A DNA stretch of 44,957 bases from NCBI GenBank assembly GCA_020249045.1, contig JADCGK010000010.1:1-44957 (forward strand), given 5' to 3'. A model generated the notes under the pieces. That model saw nothing but the letters and a program-made list of their open reading frames with translations, had not been told where the DNA came from and searched no databases. Positions 24,118-32,597 of this stretch are shown here, piece after piece (the stretch's first letter is position 1; each line of letters opens with the position of its first letter). The position numbers and the translations under genes are program-made. This DNA is from Azospirillum sp. (GTDB lineage: Bacteria > Pseudomonadota > Alphaproteobacteria > CACIAM-22H2).

Positions 24118-24990
24118 ATGCTCGACTACGACGCGTTGGCCGCGCTGGCGGCCGTCCTGCGCGAAGGCGGGTTCGACCGGGCCGCCGCCGCGTTGGGCGT
24201 GACGCCTTCGGCCGTGTCCCAGCGCGTGCGCGCGCTGGAGGAACGCGTGGGCGCCGCGTTGATCGCGCGCGGGCGGCCGCCGCGGCCGACCAGGGCGGGG
24301 GCGCGGCTTTGCGCGCATTTCGAGCGCGTGCGGCTGCTGGAATCGGAACTCGGCGCGCCGGGCGACGACGCCGCGCCGGCGCTGCGCGTGGCGGTCAACG
24401 CGGATTCGCTGGCGACGTGGTTTCCGGCCGCCGCCGCCGCTTTCGCGCGCGCGCAGAAAGCGACGCTCGACGTGGTGCTCGACGACGAGGGCCACACGGC
24501 CGAGCGGTTGCGCAGCGGCGATGCGCTTGCGGCCGTCACGTTGGACGCCGAGCCCGCGCCCGGTTGCCGCATCCAGCCGCTCGGCGCGCTGCGCTACGTC
24601 GCCGCCGCGAGTCCCGACTTCGTGCGTCGGCGGTTCGCGCACGGGGTCACGGCCCGCACGTTGGCGGCCGCACCGGTCTTGCGGTTCGATCGGCGCGACG
24701 AGCTGCAGATGCGCTGGGCGCGCGCGTGGTTCGGCACAAACGCGTTGGGACCGGCGCATTTCGTGCCGGCCACGCAAGGCTTCGTCGATTGTTGTGCCGC
24801 TGGCCTCGGTTGGGCGATGCATCCGCGCGCGCTGATCGCGAACGCGCTGGCGCAAGGTCGGCTCGTCGAATTGGCGCCGCGCAAGCCCTTCGATGTGGCG
24901 CTGCATTGGCAACAGGTGCGCCTACCTTCCGCACCGCTCGAAGCGCTCGCCCGCACGGTCCGCGCGGCGGCGGGGCGGGCGCTGGTCTAG
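24118..24990 (+). CDS. argP: LysR-family regulator ArgP
   Basis: A 290-residue LysR-type regulator. The HTH is at ~3-60 (LAALAAVLREGGFDRAAAAL, then GVTPSAVSQRVRALEERVG) and the effector domain follows. HTH wording, length and divergence from argO identify ArgP (IciA), which in other bacteria activates argO when arginine is high and is held inactive by lysine. A clear AAGGAA Shine-Dalgarno sequence lies 9 bases before ATG 24118. The C-terminus (GLGWAMHPRALIANALAQG) is the family's usual segment. Confidence 0.9.
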   Translation: MLDYDALAALAAVLREGGFDRAAAALGVTPSAVSQRVRALEERVGAALIARGRPPRPTRAGARLCAHFERVRLLESELGAPGDDAAPALRVAVNADSLATWFPAAAAAFARAQKATLDVVLDDEGHTAERLRSGDALAAVTLDAEPAPGCRIQPLGALRYVAAASPDFVRRRFAHGVTARTLAAAPVLRFDRRDELQMRWARAWFGTNALGPAHFVPATQGFVDCCAAGLGWAMHPRALIANALAQGRLVELAPRKPFDVALHWQQVRLPSAPLEALARTVRAAAGRALV

Positions 24991-25547
24991 CGGGCCGCGC
25001 GCGGCGCGGCGGCGCGCGGTGTCTCGGCAGCGTCGCGCCAGACGTTCGGCATCACCGTGAAGTCGACGACCGCCGCGTTGCCGAGCGGGCCGGATTCGCG
25101 CAACACGATATGGATCGCACGATCGCCCTTCGTGTAGGTCAACGTCGTCTCGGCCGAACGCAGGCTCGACAACTCGATCCAGCCGAAGCGCGGCATTTCC
25201 TTGGCCAGATATTGGTAGCTTTCCGTCAGCCGCATCGAGAAATTGACCGTCACGCGCCCGAGCCATGCATCGTCGTCGCCGGTGACGAATAGCCGACCAA
25301 GGTCGATCGTCGCGTTGTCGGGGATCGCGATGTCGGTAAAGCGCGAGAAATCGGTGGAGCGGGGGGCGTCGCGGGACGCGGCTTGGCGTTCCGCATCGGA
25401 GGAAACCGCCGGAACATTGTGCGCGCAACCGACGGTCAGCGCGAACACCGCGAGCGGCATCGCCAAGGACCGCAGCACGGCGCCGCCACGGCGCGCGCGA
25501 GGGGGGCGTGCGCCACCGGGATGCTCGGGGGGAGCGACCGGTTCCAT
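24987..25547 (-). CDS. Lipoprotein linked to a flagellar block
   Basis: A 186-residue predicted lipoprotein. The N-terminus is long and Arg/Pro-rich before a hydrophobic stretch and lipobox (MPLAVFALTVGC), then a Ser/Arg linker and a compact domain from about residue 65 (FTDIAIPDNATIDLGRLFV, then WLGRVTVNFSMRLTESYQYL). I do not recognise the domain. The ATG lies 4 bases after the stop of the FlaF-like gene, which supports this start and coupled translation. Its 3' end overlaps argP tail-to-tail. Confidence 0.65.
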   Translation of the reverse strand: MEPVAPPEHPGGARPPRARRGGAVLRSLAMPLAVFALTVGCAHNVPAVSSDAERQAASRDAPRSTDFSRFTDIAIPDNATIDLGRLFVTGDDDAWLGRVTVNFSMRLTESYQYLAKEMPRFGWIELSSLRSAETTLTYTKGDRAIHIVLRESGPLGNAAVVDFTVMPNVWRDAAETPRAAAPRAAR

Positions 25548-25551
25548 CCGA

Positions 25552-25998
25552 TCAGCCCTTGCTCGCGGGCGGCGGGGCCTGCAACCCGGCGATCACGTGC
25601 GCGTTGATGGCGATCAAACTTTCGACGGCACCTTTGGCGCGCGATCCCGACGCTTGTGCGGAGATGGCGCACAAAAGGACATACAAGTCCCCGAGGGTCG
25701 TTTTGATGTCTGCCGGAAGCGCGTTGCCATCGGCGTTGAGATCGCGCGAAAGCGCCTCCCAGACTTCGTGGTTGTGCCCCAGTGCGTCGCGCGCCCAGGC
25801 GACCTTCATGTGGTCGTCGGACCCGATCCACGTCTTCGCGAGCGTCAGCTTCACGTTGACGTACGCCAGCAGGCACGCCTCCCGCTCCCGCGGCGTCATT
25901 TTTTCGAGTTCGGATTGCGAGAACATTTTCTGCATCGACCGCCGATCGGGTGAAGGGCCGCGGTCGACGGCATCCCGGTCGATCCCGCGAATCGACAT
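25552..25998 (-). CDS. flaF: FlaF-like flagellar regulator
   Basis: A protein of about 148 residues. The region MTPREREACLLAYVNVKLTL, the ALGHNHEVWEALSRDLNADGN pattern, LPADIKTTLGDLYVLL, and the C-terminal AVESLIAINAHVIAGLQ parallel alphaproteobacterial FlaF, which links flagellin synthesis to secretion. Similarity is by pattern and is diverged. The start could also be ATG 25935 or TTG 26022; 25998 is a compromise without a strong Shine-Dalgarno sequence. AT-rich DNA just upstream (TTGTATTTATACATT on this strand, about 26037-26023) may be the promoter. fliG lies directly upstream on the same strand. Confidence 0.55.
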   Translation of the reverse strand: MSIRGIDRDAVDRGPSPDRRSMQKMFSQSELEKMTPREREACLLAYVNVKLTLAKTWIGSDDHMKVAWARDALGHNHEVWEALSRDLNADGNALPADIKTTLGDLYVLLCAISAQASGSRAKGAVESLIAINAHVIAGLQAPPPASKG

Positions 25999-26093
25999 CG
26001 CCGCCGAATCGGCAATGGACAATGTATAAATACAAGAGTAACCGGGCCTCGGAAAGAAAAATTTACGGCGCGCAGGGTCGCTTTGGGCGGCGT

Positions 26094-27119
26094 CTAATAA
26101 ATGAGGTCGTCGTCTGCCGACGCGCCGGCCCGCAAGATGAAAATCTTTTCTTGATCGATGAGCGCCTTCGCGGTCGCGAGGATGCGGTTTTGCGCCTCCG
26201 CCACGTCCCGACTGCGCACGGGCCCCAGCGCCTCGATCTCCTCCTTCAGCATTTTTCCGGCCCGCGCTGACATGCAGGTCATGATCGTGTCGGACAATTC
26301 CTGGGAGGCGCCTTTGAGCGCGAGCGCAATGGCGGATTTGTCGACGCTCTGCATCAGCGTTTGGACGCCGCCCGGTGCGAGCTTCAGCAGATCCTCGAAC
26401 TTGAACATCAGTTCGCGGATGCGCACGGCCGATTCCGCGTTGCGTTCCTCCAGATTGGAGAGGAATTTCGCGCTGGTGCGGCGATCGAAGCTGTTGAAGA
26501 TGTCCGACATCGCTTCGTGATTGTCGCGGCGGGTCGTTTTTCCCATCGTCGACATGAATTCCTGACGCAAGGTCCGCTCGACGTCCTCCAGCACCTCCTT
26601 GCTCACCGATTCGAGGCGCAGCATGCGCATGATCACCTCGAGCGCGTAGGGCTCGGGAAACAGCGCGAGCGTCTTCGCCGCTTGCGTCGCGGAGATGCGC
26701 GTGAGCACCACCGCGACCGTCTGCGGGTATTCGTTGCGCAGGAAATTCGCGAGCAGCCCTTCGTTGACGTTCGCGAGCTTTTCCCAGAACGTCCGGCCGA
26801 CGGGGCCGCGGATCTCGTCGAGGATTTCGCCCGCGCGGCGTTTGTCGAGCACCTTGCTCAAGAACCGCTCGGTCGTGTCGAAGGTTCCCGCGAGCGCGCC
26901 GGTCGCCGTCAGCATCTCCGAAAATTCGACGATCAAGCGCTCGATCACCGCCGCGTTGACCGATCCGAGGGCGGCCATCGCCAGCGACAATTCCTTGATT
27001 TCGTCGTCGCTCATATGGGCGAACAGCTTGGGCGCGACCTCTTCGCCGAGCGCCAACATCAGAATGGCGGCCTTCTGAATACCGGTCAGATCCCGGTAAT
27101 TGTCTGTTGTTCGAGCCAC
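26094..27119 (-). CDS. fliG: Flagellar motor switch protein FliG
   Basis: A 341-residue protein forming part of the rotor C-ring, the normal FliG length. It opens RDLTGIQKAAILMLALGEEV and contains LRNEYPQTVAVVLTRISATQ (middle domain EHPQ-like motif), MFKFEDLLKL and the C-terminal KGASQELSDTIMTCMSARAG segment that contacts stator MotA. GTG 27119 is chosen because AGGAA lies 7 bases upstream; a longer in-frame N-terminus to 27191 looks non-coding. Most alphaproteobacteria have fliG beside fliF and fliN; here it stands with a FlaF-like gene and lipoprotein instead. Confidence 0.94.
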   Translation of the reverse strand: MARTTDNYRDLTGIQKAAILMLALGEEVAPKLFAHMSDDEIKELSLAMAALGSVNAAVIERLIVEFSEMLTATGALAGTFDTTERFLSKVLDKRRAGEILDEIRGPVGRTFWEKLANVNEGLLANFLRNEYPQTVAVVLTRISATQAAKTLALFPEPYALEVIMRMLRLESVSKEVLEDVERTLRQEFMSTMGKTTRRDNHEAMSDIFNSFDRRTSAKFLSNLEERNAESAVRIRELMFKFEDLLKLAPGGVQTLMQSVDKSAIALALKGASQELSDTIMTCMSARAGKMLKEEIEALGPVRSRDVAEAQNRILATAKALIDQEKIFILRAGASADDDLIY

Positions 27120-27267
27120 GTAGCGGTTCCTGCGTCGGCTGGGTCGCGCAGCGACCCGATGCTCTTCGGCCCTGACGGGACGCCCGTTCATTCCATAAAA
27201 ATTAGGCAGCGTCTAGTTTGTGATGCAGTTTGGTTCGCATTCTGCGCGTAGCGGAGTAACGCGGCCG

Positions 27268-27296
27268 TTGACGCTGTAATATGACGATGGCTAGTT
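27268..27296 (+). promoter_or_regulatory. Promoter of the unknown gene divergent from fliG
   Basis: TTGACG (27268-27273), a near-perfect -35, is followed after 17 bases by CTAGTT (27291-27296), or after 18 by TAGTTA. Transcription would start near 27303, about 24 bases before the ATG at 27327. I saw no sigma-54 or sigma-28 flagellar promoter match here. Confidence 0.6.
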
Positions 27297-27326
27297 ATAG
27301 GGGTCTTTAAGGACTTGTTCGCCCGC

Positions 27327-28544
27327 ATGCTTCTCGAAACACCCCCACCTGGTCGTAAGCGCGGCGTCCGTCCGAACTCTTCGCCTTTGTTGGATCAAAT
27401 CTGCTTCGGCGGATCGGCGGTCGCGTTGAATTTGATCCGCCAGGCGGAACTGCCCGCCGAGAGTCGACTATTCCGCTGTGCGGCACTGAACTCGACGGTC
27501 ATTTTCAAATATCCGAATTTTGATCAAGACATCTCCGACCACGACCTATCGGGGCAGGGGATGCTGGACGGCGCGGGCGAGCCGGTCGTTCCGCGTGCGC
27601 GCGGCGGCGGGCGTCCGATCGAAACCGCGATTTTCGTGCCGCACGACCCGCAGGATTTGCCGGCCGGGGGCTACGGCATCTATTTGCGTCAACGCGACTT
27701 CGAATCCCTGCTGAAACGGCATGTCGGGCTCGACGTCTCCGCGAGCGATTCCGCCTACGAGCAGGACGTCGCCGTGCTCGGCGCGATCGACCGCGTTCCG
27801 TCCCTCGATCCCTTCCTGCTGAAGAGCGCGCTGTCGTTTTGCGCGGACCGGGTCTCCAGCTCCTATTTCTCGATCTCGTCCGAGGAGGAGGCGGCCGTCC
27901 GCGAGGTCATCGCCGAAAAGCTCCGCCCGATCGTGGCCAAGGCGCTCGCGCTCAATGCGCCGGAGATGATCCACGAGCGTACCGAGGGATTTCTGGACTC
28001 CCTTTGGAATCCGGATCTGCCCGAGGCGGGGATGTTCCTCGGATCGCTCGGAATTCCCAGCGAAAACGCACGTTCGGTCATCGACGGCTGGAAGGGCATC
28101 GCCTACTACAAGGTGAATTTCGATCGCGCCAAGACAGGGATCATCGCGCTCGTGCATTGGCTCGATTCGTCCGCGGCGTTGCCGCTGGAAGGGCGAACCG
28201 ACCGCGTACGCAGCGAGCGACTGACGATGTTCCGCGCGAAGGTGCGCGAAAAGATCAAGACCGTGGCGCAACAGATGAACCAGGTGTTCAAGCGCTACAA
28301 CGAAAGCCATGGGCAATTGATGTCGGACGGCAAGGCCGCGCCCTTCCGCACGTTCCTCGAGAACGTCGATCGCTATTATTGGGTTCTCGGCTATTGCTCG
28401 ATGTCGCTGCGCCATTGCGCGAGCATCTTCAACCGGCACACCGCCAACGGTGCCAAGCCCCAGCTCAACTACGCCGAACTCGAGGAAATGCTCGGGCGGA
28501 TCAATACGACCCTGAGCAGCCAGTCGGACGGCAAGTTGATTTAG
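27327..28544 (+). CDS. Hypothetical protein divergent from fliG
   Basis: A 405-residue soluble protein that I do not recognise. The start ATG 27327 lies 13 bases after AAGGA; the TTG at 27315 is too close to it. The N-terminal ~130 residues look like mixed alpha/beta (GGGRPIETAIFVPHDPQDLP, GGYGIYLRQRDFESLLKRH). The C-terminal half is strongly helical and charged, with VREKIKTVAQQMNQVFKRYN and a cluster of aromatic residues and cysteines (RYYWVLGYCSMSLRHCASIF). No signal peptide, membrane segment or enzyme motif is clear. Its divergence from fliG suggests, but does not prove, a flagellar or motility role. Confidence 0.75.
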   Translation: MLLETPPPGRKRGVRPNSSPLLDQICFGGSAVALNLIRQAELPAESRLFRCAALNSTVIFKYPNFDQDISDHDLSGQGMLDGAGEPVVPRARGGGRPIETAIFVPHDPQDLPAGGYGIYLRQRDFESLLKRHVGLDVSASDSAYEQDVAVLGAIDRVPSLDPFLLKSALSFCADRVSSSYFSISSEEEAAVREVIAEKLRPIVAKALALNAPEMIHERTEGFLDSLWNPDLPEAGMFLGSLGIPSENARSVIDGWKGIAYYKVNFDRAKTGIIALVHWLDSSAALPLEGRTDRVRSERLTMFRAKVREKIKTVAQQMNQVFKRYNESHGQLMSDGKAAPFRTFLENVDRYYWVLGYCSMSLRHCASIFNRHTANGAKPQLNYAELEEMLGRINTTLSSQSDGKLI

Positions 28545-28648
28545 CCAGCCGGGCCCCGTCGCGGGGAAACGGCGCATACGGCGGTAGCGCGCGGGATCGT
28601 CCCCCGCCCGGCCCGGCGCACAGTCCCCCTTGCGCAAAGCGCCCGGCC

Positions 28649-28666
28649 CGGTCACAAATCTGAAAT
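28649..28666 (+). promoter_or_regulatory. Candidate Pho box (PhoB site) upstream of the phosphonate importer
   Basis: The 18-mer CGGTCACAAATCTGAAAT matches the Pho-box consensus (two CTGTCAY repeats around AWAW) at about 15 of 18 positions counting Y and W as matched, in the correct orientation for the downstream operon. It lies 74 bases before the start of the substrate-binding gene, and a weak -10-like CATAAC (28675-28680) follows 8 bases later, similar to the layout of PhoB-activated promoters. A nearby GCGCCGG-ACGC-CCGGCGC hairpin (28691-28708) lies in the leader. Confidence 0.5.
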
Positions 28667-28739
28667 GGAGGCCCCATAACCTCCCCCGCGCGCCGGACGC
28701 CCGGCGCACGAGGCAAACCCCATTTCGGCGAGGCGAGAC

Positions 28740-29786
28740 ATGATCGACATCTTCAAGCGCGGCCTTCGGCCGCTGGCGGTCGCGGCGACGGCCGTCGCCG
28801 CGTTGTTCGCGGCGCAAGCCGCCGACGCGCAGCAGCGCACGCGCATCACGGTCTACACGGCGCTGGAGAACGACCAGCTCGCCCCCTACAAGGAAGCGTT
28901 CGAACGCGCCCACCCGGATGTCGAGATCGCCTGGGTCCGCGATTCGACCGGTACCATCACCGCCCGTTTCCTGGCCGAGCGCGAGAACCCGCGCGCGGAC
29001 GCGATCTGGGGCTTGGCGCTGACTTCGATCCTTATGTTCGAACAGCAGAACCTGCTGGCCGAGTATTCGCCCCAAGGCTTCGCCGCGCTGAAGCCCAGCT
29101 TCCGCGACGCCGCCGCGCCGATCACGTGGCATGGCATGGACGCCTTCGCCGCGGCCATCTGCTACAACTCGGCCGTCGCCCGGCAGCGCAACCTGCCGCC
29201 GATCCGCACTTGGGCCGATCTTCTGAACCCCGCCTTCCGCGGCCAGATCGTGATGCCCAACCCGGCGTCGTCGGGCACGGGCTATCTGACCGTGTCGGCG
29301 TGGCTGTCGATCATGGGCGAGGCGGGCGGCTGGGACTACATGTCCAAGCTGCACGACAACGTCGCGGTCTATACGCACTCGGGTTCGGCCCCGTGCGTGC
29401 AGGCCGCCCGCGGCGAAGCGGCCGTCGGCATTTCCTTCGACATGCGCGCCGCGCGCGAGAAGACGCAAGGCGCACCGGTCGACATCGTCGTGCCCACGGA
29501 CGGCGTGGGTTGGGAAATGGAGGCCTCGGCCATCGTTCGCGGCACGCGCAACATGGCCGCGGCGCAGAAGCTGATGGATTTCTCGGCCTCGCTCGCGGCC
29601 AATCAGCTCTACGCGCGCTACTACAACATCCTCGCGCACCCGGGCGCGACGGGTGCCGCGCAGAACTACCCGGCGGAGACCGAAGCGCGCCTGATCCGCG
29701 CCGATTTCGCCGCCATCGCCGCGATGCGCGAACGCGTGTTGGCCGAGTGGACGCGCCGTTTCGACGGCAAGTCGGCTCCGCGCTGA
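28740..29786 (+). CDS. phnS: 2-aminoethylphosphonate ABC transporter, substrate-binding protein
   Basis: A 348-residue periplasmic protein with a signal peptide ending near AAQAADA (residue ~30). The mature sequence begins RITVYTALENDQLAPYKEAF and contains WVRDSTGTITARFLAERENP, WGLALTSILMFEQQNLL and NPASSGTGYLTVSAWLSIMG. These are features of the PhnS/AepX family of iron-type solute-binding proteins that bind 2-aminoethylphosphonate. It heads an operon with matching ATPase and fused permease genes, the standard PhnS-T-U2 order. A perfect palindrome follows the gene and may let it be expressed above the membrane components. Confidence 0.8.
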   Translation: MIDIFKRGLRPLAVAATAVAALFAAQAADAQQRTRITVYTALENDQLAPYKEAFERAHPDVEIAWVRDSTGTITARFLAERENPRADAIWGLALTSILMFEQQNLLAEYSPQGFAALKPSFRDAAAPITWHGMDAFAAAICYNSAVARQRNLPPIRTWADLLNPAFRGQIVMPNPASSGTGYLTVSAWLSIMGEAGGWDYMSKLHDNVAVYTHSGSAPCVQAARGEAAVGISFDMRAAREKTQGAPVDIVVPTDGVGWEMEASAIVRGTRNMAAAQKLMDFSASLAANQLYARYYNILAHPGATGAAQNYPAETEARLIRADFAAIAAMRERVLAEWTRRFDGKSAPR

Positions 29787-29812
29787 ACGTCCGGATCGGC
29801 GTCGATCGGGGT

Positions 29813-29840
29813 CGGGGTGGCGGACGCGTCCGCCACCCCG
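29813..29840 (+). repeat. 28-bp perfect palindrome between phnS and phnT
   Basis: CGGGGTGGCGGACG is followed directly by its exact reverse complement, without any mismatch. In RNA it would form a very stable hairpin of about 12 GC-rich pairs with a tight loop. It has no T-run, so it is better read as an mRNA-stabilising or partial-termination element that raises the binding protein above the permease. Both arms lie in the non-coding gap of 79 bases. Confidence 0.75.
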
Positions 29841-29865
29841 CTTCGTTCCGGCCAAAGGCGGTATC

Positions 29866-30927
29866 GTGGCCCATCTCAAGATCGAAAACCTGACCAAACG
29901 CTTCGGCGGCTTCACGGCCGTGCGCGAGGCGAGCTTCGAAGTCGCGCAAGGCGAGTTCGTCTGTCTGCTGGGCCCTTCGGGCTGCGGGAAGACCACGCTG
30001 TTGCGGATGATCGCCGGTTTGGAGACCGCCAGCGCCGGCCGCATCCTGCAAAACGGCGCGGAGATGACCCACCTGCCGCCCTCCAAGCGGGATTTCGGCA
30101 TCGTCTTTCAAAGCTACGCTCTGTTCCCCAATCTGACCGTGTCCGACAACGTCGCCTACGGGCTGCGTTCCAAGGGTGTCGCGCGCGCCGACATGGCCAA
30201 GCGCGTGGACGAGTTGCTGACGCTCGTCGGCCTGCCCGGCGAAGCGCGCAAATACCCGGCGCAGCTTTCGGGCGGCCAGCAGCAGCGCGTGGCGCTCGCC
30301 CGGGCGCTCGCCATCCAACCCGGCCTTCTGCTGCTCGACGAGCCGCTTTCCGCGCTCGATGCGCGCGTGCGCCAGCATCTGCGCCATGAGATCCGCGCGC
30401 TGCAACGTCGCCTGGGCGTCACGACCATCATGGTCACGCACGACCAGGAGGAAGGCCTGACGATGGCCGATCGGATCGCGGTGATGAACGCGGGCGCCAT
30501 CGAGCAATTCGCGGCACCGGCCGAGCTTTACGCGCGGCCGGCCACGCCGTTCGTCGCCGACTTCGTCGGCACCACCAATTTCCTGCCGGCGACGTTCGTG
30601 GCTCCGGGCCGGGTCGCGGCGGCGGGCCGCGAATTGGCGGCCGACACGCCCGCGGGTCTCGCCCCGGGCGCCAAGTTGCGCATTTGCGTACGGCCCGAGG
30701 ACGTGGCGGTGCGCGACGTGGGCCCCGGCGCGCCCAACCGGTTGGAGACGAAGGTGGGCGAACTCGTCTTCATGGGCGCTTTCAGCCGCGCGCGGCTCGA
30801 CGCCGGCGGCGGCGTGGCGCTGCAGGCCGATTTCTCGGCGAACCTGCTGCGCGACCGGGCGATCGCCGAGGGCGTTTCGCTCGCCGTGGCGCTGCCGCCC
30901 GAACGCTTGCGCGTCTTCGCGGATTGA
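29866..30927 (+). CDS. phnT: 2-aminoethylphosphonate ABC transporter, ATP-binding protein
   Basis: A 353-residue ABC ATPase. Walker A is LLGPSGCGKTTLLRMIAG (~34-51), the signature is LSGGQQQRVALARAL, Walker B is LLLLDEPLSALDAR, and the H-loop follows in MVTHDQEEGLTMADRI. The C-terminal ~120 residues are a TOBE-type domain. Start GTG 29866 has AGGCGG a few bases upstream. It is similar to PotA/FbpC-type ATPases, and its placement between PhnS- and PhnU-like genes points to AEP import. The stop overlaps the permease start (TTGA). Confidence 0.85.
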   Translation: MAHLKIENLTKRFGGFTAVREASFEVAQGEFVCLLGPSGCGKTTLLRMIAGLETASAGRILQNGAEMTHLPPSKRDFGIVFQSYALFPNLTVSDNVAYGLRSKGVARADMAKRVDELLTLVGLPGEARKYPAQLSGGQQQRVALARALAIQPGLLLLDEPLSALDARVRQHLRHEIRALQRRLGVTTIMVTHDQEEGLTMADRIAVMNAGAIEQFAAPAELYARPATPFVADFVGTTNFLPATFVAPGRVAAAGRELAADTPAGLAPGAKLRICVRPEDVAVRDVGPGAPNRLETKVGELVFMGAFSRARLDAGGGVALQADFSANLLRDRAIAEGVSLAVALPPERLRVFAD

Positions 30928-32597
30928 TCTTGTTCAAGCGCTTCGACACCGATGCGATTTTCCAGCGCCTCGCGCTGCTCGCCGTCGCGGCCTTTCTGAT
31001 CGTCGTGCTCGCGTTGCCATTGGGCACGCTGTTCGAGAAAAGCTTCCGCGATCGCGACGGCGTGTGGGTCGGCCTTGCCAACTGGGTGCGCTATCTCGAG
31101 ACGCCGTCGCTGGTCGGCTCGCTGTGGAACACGATATGGGTCTCGGCGCTGGCGACGGCGATCGTGGTGCCGCTGGCCTTCGTCTACGCCTACGCGCTCA
31201 CGCGCACGACGATGCGCTGGCGCGGCCTGTTCCGCGCGGTCGGCCTCGTGCCGATCCTCGCCCCGTCGCTGTTGCCGGCGATTTCGCTGATCTACCTGTT
31301 CGGCAACCAGGGCTTCGCGCGCTGGATGCTGATGGGCGAAACCGTCTACGGCCCGATCGGCATCGTGATCGCCCAGGTGTTCTACTGCTTCCCGCACGCC
31401 TTTCTCATCCTTGCGACCGCGTTGTCGATCGCGGACAAGCGCCACTATGAAGCCGCCAGCGTGCTGGGCGCCGGGCAAACGCGGATCTTCCTGACCGTCA
31501 CCCTGCCGGGCGTGAAGTACGGGCTGGTCAGCGCCTTTTTCGTCGTGTTCACGCTCGTCGCGACCGATTTCGGCATTCCCAAGGTGATCGGCGGGCGCTT
31601 CAACGTGCTCGCGACCGACATCTACAAGCAGGTCGTCGGCCAACAGAATTTCGAGATGGGCGCCGTCGTCGGCATGGTGCTGCTGCTGCCCGCCATGCTG
31701 GCCTTCGCCGTCGACCGCTGGGTCGCCAAGCGCCAGGTCGCGTTGCTGACCGCGCGCGCGGTGCCCTACGAACCCAAGCCCAACGCCATCCGCGACCGGG
31801 CGTTGTTCGCGTTCTGCGCGCTGATCGCCGCCTGCATCCTGACGCTGCTGGGCGTGGCGGTGTGGGCGAGCTTCATCCAGTATTGGCCGTGGAACACCGC
31901 GCTGACCTTGCGCCACTACGTCTTCTCCAACGCCGACGCGTCGGGGTGGGAGGCGTATTGGAACTCCCTGCAGATGTCCGCACTGGTGGCGACCTTCGGT
32001 ACGGCGGCGATCGGCGTTGGCGCGTGGCTGGTCGAGAAAACCAAGGGCGCCGGGATCCTGCGCGGCGCGGTGCATCTGCTCGCGATGATTCCGCTCGCCG
32101 TTCCCGGCCTCGTGCTCGGCATCGCCTACATCTTCTTCTTCAACGCGCCATCGAACCCCTTGGGCTTCGTCTACGGCACGATGGCGATCCTCGTGCTCAA
32201 CACGATCGCGCATTTCTACACGGTGGCGCATCTCACTTCGCTGCAGGCCCTCAAGCAGATGGACCCGGAGTTCGAGAGCGTATCCGCCTCGTTGAAGGTG
32301 TCGGTCTGGCGCACGGCCTGGCGGGTGACGCTGCCGGTGGCGTCGCCCGCCGCGCTCGACGTGTGGTTCTACATGTTCGTGAATTCGATGACGACCGTGT
32401 CCGCCGTCGTCTTCCTCTACGGGCCGTTCACCAAGCTCGCCTCGGTTTCGATCGTCAATATGGACGAAGCCGGTTTCACAGCCTCGGCCGCAGCGATGGG
32501 GGTCGTCGTCGTGCTGACCTCGGGCTTCGCCAAAATCCTCCATTCGCTCCTGGCCGCCTACCTCGCCAAGCGCACCCAAGCCTGGCGGGCGCGATGA
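30924..32597 (+). CDS. phnU: 2-aminoethylphosphonate ABC transporter, fused double permease
   Basis: A 557-residue inner-membrane protein with about twelve helices, made of two fused permease domains. Each has the coupling-helix motif: EAASVLGAGQTRIFLTVTLP in the first and ESVSASLKVSVWRTAWRVTL in the second, which face the ATPase. Fused permeases of this size are characteristic of the PhnU2 AEP system. Start is TTG 30924, overlapping the ATPase stop (TTGA); TTG 30930 is an alternative. The last bases overlap the HAD gene start (ATGA). Confidence 0.85.
   Translation: MILFKRFDTDAIFQRLALLAVAAFLIVVLALPLGTLFEKSFRDRDGVWVGLANWVRYLETPSLVGSLWNTIWVSALATAIVVPLAFVYAYALTRTTMRWRGLFRAVGLVPILAPSLLPAISLIYLFGNQGFARWMLMGETVYGPIGIVIAQVFYCFPHAFLILATALSIADKRHYEAASVLGAGQTRIFLTVTLPGVKYGLVSAFFVVFTLVATDFGIPKVIGGRFNVLATDIYKQVVGQQNFEMGAVVGMVLLLPAMLAFAVDRWVAKRQVALLTARAVPYEPKPNAIRDRALFAFCALIAACILTLLGVAVWASFIQYWPWNTALTLRHYVFSNADASGWEAYWNSLQMSALVATFGTAAIGVGAWLVEKTKGAGILRGAVHLLAMIPLAVPGLVLGIAYIFFFNAPSNPLGFVYGTMAILVLNTIAHFYTVAHLTSLQALKQMDPEFESVSASLKVSVWRTAWRVTLPVASPAALDVWFYMFVNSMTTVSAVVFLYGPFTKLASVSIVNMDEAGFTASAAAMGVVVVLTSGFAKILHSLLAAYLAKRTQAWRAR

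Noticed and set aside
27120-27260. Sigma-54 or sigma-28 promoter upstream of fliG
   Set aside because: No GG-N10-GC or TAAA-N15-GCCGATAA match could be found; only a weak CTAATT -10-like box was seen on the fliG strand.
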